This document shows positions 8,428 to 13,411 of a stretch of DNA of 13,411 nt, piece by piece (positions within the stretch are counted from its first letter, which is position 1; every line of letters begins with the position of its first letter). Made by a program: the position numbers and the translations under genes. The notes beneath the pieces were generated by a model. It ran no database searches, was not told the DNA's origin, and saw only the letters and a list, made by a program, of their open reading frames with translations. This DNA is from Bacteroidota bacterium (GTDB lineage Bacteria > Bacteroidota > Bacteroidia > NORP154): assembly GCA_002401055.1 (NCBI GenBank), contig NVRZ01000060.1, positions 1-13,411 on the forward strand, given 5' to 3'.

Positions 8428-8802
8428 TTAGTGAACCTCTAGCTCCTTGTATTTGCAGCAGTTGGGAAGCGCATCATAGTCCTCAGCCTCAGCCTTGACC
8501 TTTTCTGTGTCGTAGCCTGACTTAGCGATGCTCTCATGTATTTGCAGCTCAGTGGTTTTATCTGATTTGTATACCACTTCGATTATGCCCGTGTTTTTAT
8601 CCCAAGATGCCAATTTCACGCCTTTTACATACGCGGCATTTTCGATCTTGGTCTTGCACATTCCACATACGCCTTCAACCTTGAATTTGCATGTCACTTT
8701 TCCCGTCTGGGCTGCTTCTGAGCTCTTTTCCTGTGCATTCACCGTCACGCTGATTAGCGAAACAATAGCACCAATAAATAGATGTTTAATTAAATTCTTC
8801 AT
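8428..8802 (-). CDS. exported heavy-metal-associated (HMA) domain protein
   Basis: Small periplasmic metal-binding protein of the HMA/CopZ fold. A Sec signal occupies residues 1-23 (VNAQ before EKS). The mature part has the ferredoxin-like HMA domain (~34-100) with the metal-binding loop EGVCGMCKTKIE, where Cys46 and Cys49 form the CxxC. The fold's later elements are visible in NTGIIEVVYKS (70-80) and IAKSGYDTEK (92-101). After the domain comes a short tail with an adjacent cysteine pair in LPNCCKY (112-118) and a C-terminal His, possible extra metal ligands. Cys38 lies just before the loop. The usual GMTCxxC is replaced by GVCGMC, as in other exported Bacteroidota versions I know. It lies between the receptor and the HYC-type protein in the same direction, which suggests metal handover in the periplasm; Cu(I) is most likely by family, not proven. 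Confidence 0.9.
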   Translation of the reverse strand: MKNLIKHLFIGAIVSLISVTVNAQEKSSEAAQTGKVTCKFKVEGVCGMCKTKIENAAYVKGVKLASWDKNTGIIEVVYKSDKTTELQIHESIAKSGYDTEKVKAEAEDYDALPNCCKYKELEVH

Positions 8803-8877
8803 AACAATTAGTTTTAAAATATTTGACGAACGTTTTATAATTGCTGATTACTCAGTATCAGTGTAACGCGTCAATAA

Positions 8878-9261
8878 CTAACCGTAAAAGACAAAAGAGC
8901 AATTTAGAAGATAGATCCGCTCTGGATCAGGGGGTGGCAGATCTAGATAAGCCGTACTAACTAAGTTGCGACTTATATCAACTGCATTATTAATCTCTAT
9001 GTATAAATCTGCAAAAAGGTTGACCTCCGTAATGGAAATATTCGCTCTATCTGCAAGTTTCTGATCTGAAGTAAACTGGAAATAACTACTCTCATCATCA
9101 CAGCAGTTATTGGCCATATCCTCATCACAACAGCAGGCAGATGACTTTGCATAAAGATCAATAGAAGATAAGTTTCCGCCACAGTAGTGCATATTGTACC
9201 CTATCCCTACGGATACTAACAGGTAAAAGACAACCAACAATATGTTTGAAAACTTTCTCAT
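8878..9261 (-). CDS. HYC_CC_PP family small envelope protein
   Basis: A 127-residue protein with the three features that name the HYC_CC_PP group of uncharacterised Bacteroidota proteins: MHYCGG at 24-29 (His25-Tyr26-Cys27), cysteine clusters SACCCDED (41-48) and NNCCDDE (51-57), and a proline motif LPPPDPER (108-115). A single hydrophobic segment at ~7-22 is a signal peptide or membrane anchor and places the cysteines outside the inner membrane. The dense Cys plus Asp/Glu in residues 43-57 looks like a metal-binding site. It is the first of three same-strand genes, followed by the HMA protein (75 bp gap) and the receptor. A role as an accessory to metal sensing or delivery is inferred from this company. 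Its start (ATG at 9261) is 51 bp after the end of nhaD. The group has no established biochemical function that I know of. Confidence 0.85.
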   Translation of the reverse strand: MRKFSNILLVVFYLLVSVGIGYNMHYCGGNLSSIDLYAKSSACCCDEDMANNCCDDESSYFQFTSDQKLADRANISITEVNLFADLYIEINNAVDISRNLVSTAYLDLPPPDPERIYLLNCSFVFYG

Positions 9262-9312
9262 ACAAGCACTATAACGAAAACTATGCCAAAATGTTCTCCT
9301 AGATAAAAATAA

Positions 9313-10668
9313 TCAGTTCAATAAGATGTAGGTCGCAGCCCCTGAGACGTATCCAATAGCAGCCAACAAGCTGATCTTCTTCATATACCAGATGAAATCT
9401 ATCTTCTCCATACCCATAACTGCCACACCTGCGGCGGAACCAATTATCAACATAGATCCTCCCGTACCTGCGCAATATGCCAGGAATTCCCAAAATGTGT
9501 GGTCAACAGGGTAAGCCTTTCCTGCGACCATCGGCCCCAGCTCATACATCCCCATGGCCCCAGCAACCAATGGTACATTATCCACTATAGCTGAAAGTGC
9601 TCCAATTACCATATCTATAGCATAAATATTACCTAGTTTATCATCAAGGAAAGTTGCCATGATGCCTAAATGCCCTGCCGATTGCAAACTAGCCACAGCG
9701 AGCAATATACCTAGGAAGAAGTAGACTGTAGAAACGTCAACCTTCTTCAAAACTCCAATAACGGATAAAGATGTTTTGTCTTCCTGATTCTTCCCTCTAT
9801 GTAAAACTTCGGTTAACACCCAAAGCACGCCTAGGCTCAAGGTCATTCCCATAAATGGTGGCAAATGCATTACAGTTTTGAATATAGGCACAAACAGCAA
9901 TCCGCATACGCCAACTGTGAACACCAAATTTCTTTCAAATGCAGTTGTTGGGTTCTTCATGTGCTCCGGATCCATACGACCCAATGCTCTAACTACCTCA
10001 CCCCTCTTAGTAAAAGACAGGTAAATCAATGGAACCAACATACATACCAAACTTGGAATAAACAGATTAGTGATGATCTTAGCGGCAGTAACCTGTCCGC
10101 CAATCCATAACATTATCGTTGTTACATCACCTATTGGAGACCAGGCTCCACCAGCGTTGGCAGCTAGAATCACCATGCCTCCAAAGAACCACCTTTCTTC
10201 CTTTTCCTTTATAAGTTTCCTTAATACTGCCACCATCACAATTGAAGTGGTAAGATTGTCCAGTGCTGCTGAAAAGAAGAAGGTTAGTATGCTTATGATC
10301 CAAAGTAGCTTGATTCTGTTACCAGTATTAATCCGATCTGTGATAACTGCAAAACCTTCATGTGAATCAATCAATTCAACTATTGTCATAGCTCCAAGCA
10401 AGAAAAAGAGTATCTGTGCTATTTCTGAGAGATGATGTAGTATTTCATGATGGACAATGAAGTCAATTGGCGTTCCATTGGGATTGTTCAGCATATAATC
10501 AGCGAAATACGGGCTATTGGGCAGGATGTCAAGCGCCCCTATCGTATAAATTGCCCAGGTAATTGTTCCAATTAGCAATGCGGAAGCTGCTTTATCAACT
10601 TTTATTGTATGCTCAAATGCTATCGCAGCATACCCAATCACAAACACAACCAACATCAAAATAAACAT
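9313..10668 (-). CDS. nhaD: Na+/H+ antiporter, NhaD type
   Basis: Inner-membrane sodium/proton antiporter of the ion-transporter superfamily; it expels Na+ (often Li+) in exchange for H+. The protein is strongly hydrophobic throughout its 451 residues with roughly 12 membrane segments. NhaD hallmarks are present: SAALDNLTTSIV (133-144), LAANAGGAWSPIGDVTT (168-184) with the conserved Asp181, and SAIVDNVPLVAGAMG (359-373) with Asp363. The paired re-entrant DN motifs of the two inverted repeats are intact, so it should be functional. The ATG at 10668 gives an N-terminus that enters the first membrane segment directly, as in relatives. It lies 29 bp after the mscS-family gene and in the same direction. 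I see no promoter match in the gap, so it is likely co-transcribed. Pairing with a mechanosensitive channel suits an organism that meets changing salinity. Confidence 0.93.
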   Translation of the reverse strand: MFILMLVVFVIGYAAIAFEHTIKVDKAASALLIGTITWAIYTIGALDILPNSPYFADYMLNNPNGTPIDFIVHHEILHHLSEIAQILFFLLGAMTIVELIDSHEGFAVITDRINTGNRIKLLWIISILTFFFSAALDNLTTSIVMVAVLRKLIKEKEERWFFGGMVILAANAGGAWSPIGDVTTIMLWIGGQVTAAKIITNLFIPSLVCMLVPLIYLSFTKRGEVVRALGRMDPEHMKNPTTAFERNLVFTVGVCGLLFVPIFKTVMHLPPFMGMTLSLGVLWVLTEVLHRGKNQEDKTSLSVIGVLKKVDVSTVYFFLGILLAVASLQSAGHLGIMATFLDDKLGNIYAIDMVIGALSAIVDNVPLVAGAMGMYELGPMVAGKAYPVDHTFWEFLAYCAGTGGSMLIIGSAAGVAVMGMEKIDFIWYMKKISLLAAIGYVSGAATYILLN

Positions 10669-10697
10669 GTCCTACTAATTAATCTTATTCAACAATT

Positions 10698-11792
10698 TCA
10701 ATTCTCCTTTTGAAGGTAAACAGTCGTGGAAGGGAACGCAAAGTCACTGCCATTTCTTTTTACTATCTCCATGATCTGAAAGTTCACGTCTTCCAATACT
10801 TCTAGGAACTTTGCGTATTGCTGTGTGTCCACATACATCAACACCATAATATTCAGTGAACTGTCGCCAAACTCTTCAAACCTCACCAATCCGTCTTCGT
10901 TGGTCATTTCATGATCATCCAAATACTTCTGTATTTCAGATACTATCGCTTTGATCTGTTTCTGTGTGGTACTGTACACCAAGCCTATGTGGAATTTTGA
11001 TCTCCTAAATGTTCTGAGAGACAGGTTGTCGAGTACGTCGCTGATCAGCATTTTATTGGGGATGGTGAGGTAACTTTTCTCTATCGTTCGGATTCTTGTG
11101 CTCCTAAATCCAATTCTTTCAACCGTACCCTTTACGCCACTAACACTGATATAATCCCCTTGTTTAAATGGCTTGTCCATAAAAATAATGAAGGATGCAA
11201 TCACATTCTCCAATGTGTCTTGTGCAGCCAAAGCAATGGCCAAACCACCAATGCCCAGTCCGGCGACCATGGCGCCAATATTGAGTTTAAAAACTGCCCC
11301 TAAGATGAAGAGGAAACTGAATATGTAAGTGAATATTTTTAAAGCCTCTTTGAGAAACTGTATGATCTGGTCGTCAGTTGTGGAATCGGTTTTGTCCGCC
11401 TGCTCCATCAATACCAGTCCAATAAAATCAATGAGTCTTAGAATGGACCAGGTAACTGATATAACTATGCAAATCTGAATAAGAATATCTATCAGCTCTC
11501 CCAATCCCGTCTCTCCCTCTGCAGGTTCTGTAAAATGAAGTGTGGAAACAGCAAATGAAACACCCACCAAAACAATAAGTATCTCAACCGGTTTGATCAT
11601 CAATTCAAAGAAATGATCTACACCAACGCCGTCGCTCTTACCTCTTTTAAATAGCTTAAAGAGGAGTACACCAAGCTTTTTTGAAATTAGCCGTTTGAAA
11701 ATGATGGCCAATAAGATGATTCCTGAAAACCAAAGGTAATTTTCGACCGTATTGCCCCAGAACGAAGAGTCCAGTATTTCTTGCAAGTCCAT
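10698..11792 (-). CDS. small-conductance mechanosensitive channel (MscS family)
   Basis: Turgor-release channel of the inner membrane. With the ATG at 11792 it has 364 residues: hydrophobic segments at ~20-36, ~65-85, ~103-125 and ~151-169, then the Gly/Ala-rich pore helix (LGIGGLAIALAAQDTLENVI, ~178-198). This continues into the beta domain (FKQGDYISVSGVKGTVERIG, ~209-228, and LTIPNKMLISD, ~242-252) and an alpha/beta C-terminal domain. A longer frame reaches back to a TTG at 11855. That extension would begin inside an excellent -7 promoter element and reads through the hairpin, and its residues (MFLYFCTCLQQVG) do not resemble the family, so the ATG is preferred. It is larger than the ~286-aa E. 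coli MscS because of extra N-terminal membrane segments. nhaD follows 29 bp downstream. Confidence 0.92.
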   Translation of the reverse strand: MDLQEILDSSFWGNTVENYLWFSGIILLAIIFKRLISKKLGVLLFKLFKRGKSDGVGVDHFFELMIKPVEILIVLVGVSFAVSTLHFTEPAEGETGLGELIDILIQICIVISVTWSILRLIDFIGLVLMEQADKTDSTTDDQIIQFLKEALKIFTYIFSFLFILGAVFKLNIGAMVAGLGIGGLAIALAAQDTLENVIASFIIFMDKPFKQGDYISVSGVKGTVERIGFRSTRIRTIEKSYLTIPNKMLISDVLDNLSLRTFRRSKFHIGLVYSTTQKQIKAIVSEIQKYLDDHEMTNEDGLVRFEEFGDSSLNIMVLMYVDTQQYAKFLEVLEDVNFQIMEIVKRNGSDFAFPSTTVYLQKEN

Positions 11793-11807
11793 TGGAATAT
11801 TATTCCA
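11793..11807. repeat. inverted repeat abutting the mscS-family start codon
   Basis: TGGAATA-T-TATTCCA on the plus strand is a perfect 7-1-7 inverted repeat lying immediately before the start codon (minus strand; CAT at 11790-11792). It could be a protein-binding half-site pair or a weak RNA hairpin at the ribosome-binding region. An AT-rich repeat of this length can also occur by chance. Confidence 0.4.
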
Positions 11808-11814
11808 GTAATTT

Positions 11815-11835
11815 CTGCCTACCTGTTGTAGGCAG
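11815..11835. repeat. 8-bp perfect inverted repeat in the mscS-family leader
   Basis: CTGCCTAC (11815-11822) and GTAGGCAG (11828-11835) form a perfect stem with a CTGTT loop. An alternative overlapping pairing, ACCTG (11821-11825) with CAGGT (11833-11837), is also possible. The arms resemble the CCTGCC/GGCAGG-type palindromes scattered between genes in many Bacteroidota genomes. This copy lies just downstream of the predicted -7 element, at the expected transcription start, so it could act as an operator or a 5' mRNA hairpin. Confidence 0.55.
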
Positions 11836-11838
11836 GTG

Positions 11839-11846
11839 CAAAAATA
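11839..11846 (-). promoter_or_regulatory. Bacteroidota-type -7 element for the mscS-family gene
   Basis: The minus strand reads TATTTTTG, an exact match to the Bacteroidota -7 consensus TAnnTTTG. A -33 TTTG is not clear: the best candidate is TTTC about 16 bases upstream. Transcription would begin about 40 bases before the ATG at 11792. This places a start between anmK and mscS and argues against the TTG start at 11855. Confidence 0.5.
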
Positions 11847-11887
11847 TAAAAACAATTGATTAGAAACATGGAAACGAAGAGAAACAA

Positions 11888-12967
11888 CTAACCGCTGAAT
11901 TCATGGATTTCCCCTACAGAACTGTTTCTTTCCGCCCCAGTCACCGACTTCAAACAATTTATCTCATTTCGAAACCTTAGAATCCCTAAAAAGCCAAATA
12001 TGAGCGCCTCCTTGTAATCTATGATTTCGGCGCTTGGAATATCTACCTTAAGATTCAATTTTGATTTTATTTGATCAACTAGATATTTATTATGAGTGCC
12101 TCCCCCTGTTATCAGTAGTTTGTCACTAACTGAGCTTCCTTCTAATGATATTTTTATTTGTATAGCAACATGCTCACAAAGGGTGCTTAACTTATCTTGA
12201 GGGGTAGCATTAGATTGTTCAAGAATAGGCTTGAAGCTCTCTTCATACCACTCTCTACTCAGCGATTTCGGATAGCTGTCTTCATAATAAGACAGAATAT
12301 TTAGCTTTTCTAGTAAAGCTGCATCTAGGTTACCTCTTGAGGCTATTTCTCCGCTTTCATCATACTCCATATCCAGCTCTCTTGCAACTTCATTCAGGGC
12401 CATATTCACAGGGCAGATGTCAAAGCTCTTTCTCTCTCCATACTCTTCAAAGGAAATATTGCCAAACCCTCCCAAATTCAGACAATATTCATACTCTGGA
12501 AACAAGAGTTTGTCTCCTACCGGAACCAGTGGTGCCCCCTGCCCGCCCAATGAGACGTCAAGAGCTCTGAAGTTGGATACAACCTTAATACCTGTTTTCT
12601 TAGATATAACCTCTCCAGAGCCCAATTGATAGGTAATTCCATTTTTCGGATCATGAAATATGGTATGCCCATGTGAACAAATCAGTTCTGGGCTTAGTTT
12701 ATTCTTTTGAACAAACTCACGGATCTCAGTTCCAATATATTCGCCATATTTCTCATGTAAAACTTTCAGTTCCGATTCTTGCAAAATTGCTGCACCACCA
12801 AGTTTGTTGAACCATTTATTAGAATATACTATCGTTTCTGCTACAACAATATCAAAGCTCCACTGGCCATTATTCAAAATGAACTCACAGTAGGCAATGT
12901 CCAAGCCATCCAATGACGTACCTGACATTAGTCCAATTACTCTATATTTTGATTTCTCTTTTGCCAC
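11888..12967 (-). CDS. anmK: anhydro-N-acetylmuramic acid kinase
   Basis: Cytoplasmic ASKHA-fold enzyme that cleaves and phosphorylates 1,6-anhydro-N-acetylmuramic acid to MurNAc-6-phosphate with ATP, returning cell-wall sugar to metabolism. The phosphate-binding loop GLMSGTSLDGLD is at 12-23, SHGHT at 98-102, the sugar-binding strand SNFRALDVSLGGQGAPLVPV at 131-150, and the adenosine-side motif LLITGGGTHN at 284-293. The second acidic motif reads FDICPVN (182-188) rather than the proteobacterial FDTGPGN. Asp183 and Asn188 are kept, and I believe this form is normal in Bacteroidota. At 359 residues the length is normal (~360-370). The start is GTG at 12967 with an in-frame TAA directly upstream, so no longer start exists. 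It is transcribed away from the acyl-CoA dehydrogenase and towards mscS (95 bp to its ATG). Confidence 0.94.
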   Translation of the reverse strand: MAKEKSKYRVIGLMSGTSLDGLDIAYCEFILNNGQWSFDIVVAETIVYSNKWFNKLGGAAILQESELKVLHEKYGEYIGTEIREFVQKNKLSPELICSHGHTIFHDPKNGITYQLGSGEVISKKTGIKVVSNFRALDVSLGGQGAPLVPVGDKLLFPEYEYCLNLGGFGNISFEEYGERKSFDICPVNMALNEVARELDMEYDESGEIASRGNLDAALLEKLNILSYYEDSYPKSLSREWYEESFKPILEQSNATPQDKLSTLCEHVAIQIKISLEGSSVSDKLLITGGGTHNKYLVDQIKSKLNLKVDIPSAEIIDYKEALIFGFLGILRFRNEINCLKSVTGAERNSSVGEIHEFSG

Positions 12968-13011
12968 TTAGTGTACTTATGTCCAGATTAGCAATTTTCA
13001 GATGAAAAATT

Positions 13012-13019
13012 TACCTTTG
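13012..13019 (+). promoter_or_regulatory. Bacteroidota-type -7 element for the acyl-CoA dehydrogenase gene
   Basis: TACCTTTG matches TAnnTTTG exactly. A -33-like TTAG (12988-12991, three of four bases of TTTG) lies 20 bases upstream, within the usual 17-23. The ATG at 13047 follows 27 bases after the element, giving a leader of about 20 bases. It sits in the 79-bp gap shared with the divergent anmK, for which I see no comparable match on the other strand. Confidence 0.55.
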
Positions 13020-13046
13020 ACGCTCCTAATAAAAAGGGATTTCCAC

Positions 13047-13411
13047 ATGAATATACAGTTTACAGAGGAACAGGAATCAGTAAGAAAGGCGGCAAGAGAT
13101 TTTGCAAGGACGGAATTGCTTCCGGGCGTCATTGAAAGAGATGAAAAACAGCAGTTCGCGACCGAGCAAGTCAAAAAACTGGGAGAGCTGGGCTTCCTTG
13201 GCATGATGACTTCCACAGAGTACGGAGGAGGTGGAATGGATACGGTGAGTTACATGCTCGCTATTGAAGAAATTTCAAAGGTAGATGCTTCTATCGCCGT
13301 TGTTATGTCGGTAAACAATTCGCTTGTTTGTTGGGGACTGGAGAAATTTGGATCGGAAGAGCAAAAACAAAAATATCTCAAGCCACTGGCATCAGGTGAG
13401 GTCATTGGAGC
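13047..13411 (+). CDS. acyl-CoA dehydrogenase, N-terminal part (3' partial)
   Basis: FAD-dependent dehydrogenase that forms the trans-2,3 double bond in acyl-CoA during fatty-acid or branched-chain amino-acid breakdown and passes electrons to ETF. From the ATG at 13047 the frame stays open to the window end (121 full codons), so about two thirds of a normal ~380-residue protein is outside. The all-helical N-terminal domain is plain: NIQFTEEQESVRKAARDFA at 2-20, then KLGELGFLGMMTSTEYGGGG (44-63), then AIEEISKVDASIAVVMSVNNSL (72-93) and FGSEEQKQKYLKPLASGEVIG (101-121). The FAD-binding and catalytic Glu regions are not visible, so substrate class (short-chain, butyryl-type is likely from the overall look) cannot be fixed. 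AAGGG eight bases before the ATG may help translation. Confidence 0.93.
   Translation, partial: MNIQFTEEQESVRKAARDFARTELLPGVIERDEKQQFATEQVKKLGELGFLGMMTSTEYGGGGMDTVSYMLAIEEISKVDASIAVVMSVNNSLVCWGLEKFGSEEQKQKYLKPLASGEVIG

Noticed and set aside
8528..8866. Plus-strand open frame opposite the HMA gene (112 codons)
   Set aside because: It is antisense to a well-supported gene with clear domain motifs, and its product shows no recognisable features.
8848..8866. TTAC...GTAA interrupted palindrome between the HYC and HMA genes, considered as a metal-regulator operator
   Set aside because: Only the outer four bases pair perfectly and the inside is irregular. Without conserved copies elsewhere it cannot be told from chance.
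11853..11855. TTG at 11855 as the start of the mscS-family gene
   Set aside because: It lies upstream of an exact -7 element, and the 21 added residues run through an inverted repeat and do not resemble the family's N-terminus. The ATG at 11792 is better.
12998..13216. Minus-strand open frame opposite the acyl-CoA dehydrogenase start
   Set aside because: The plus-strand frame encodes a textbook acyl-CoA dehydrogenase N-terminus, so the opposite frame is a shadow.

Overview
The window looks like a chromosomal segment of a member of the Bacteroidota, most likely Cytophagales or a related marine-type lineage; the exact group cannot be fixed from sequence alone. The signs are a TonB-dependent receptor with an N-terminal carboxypeptidase-regulatory-like domain, short lipoprotein signals, an HYC/CC/PP-type small protein, poor Shine-Dalgarno usage, and two promoter -7 elements that match TAnnTTTG exactly. 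There are no RNA genes, IS elements, CRISPR arrays or integrases, and no gene-free stretch longer than about 95 bases.

Left part, plus strand (1-6085): a tripartite RND efflux operon in the order inner-membrane permease (5' end outside the window), lipoprotein membrane-fusion adaptor, TolC-type outer-membrane channel. The genes overlap (20 bp, then 4 bp), so they are co-transcribed and probably translationally coupled. An AT-rich gene for a lipoprotein of unknown function follows 22 bp later.

Middle, minus strand (6099-9261), convergent with the efflux operon: three exported proteins linked by vicinal cysteines. They are an HYC_CC_PP-type small protein, a periplasmic heavy-metal-associated (HMA) domain protein, and a TonB-dependent receptor whose only two cysteines are adjacent in the plug region. 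Together they look like an envelope metal-trafficking module, with copper as the leading guess. This is the most interesting part of the window.

Right part, minus strand (9313-12967): NhaD-type Na+/H+ antiporter, small mechanosensitive channel of the MscS family, and anhydro-N-acetylmuramic acid kinase (AnmK, cell-wall recycling). mscS appears to have its own promoter and a leader with two inverted repeats. Divergent from anmK, the first 121 codons of an acyl-CoA dehydrogenase run off the right edge.

Most of this is conventional accessory or housekeeping content. I do not see a clearly new system. The points most worth following are the cysteine-pair metal module, the non-canonical proton-relay residues of the RND permease, the AT-rich orphan lipoprotein, and the mscS leader.
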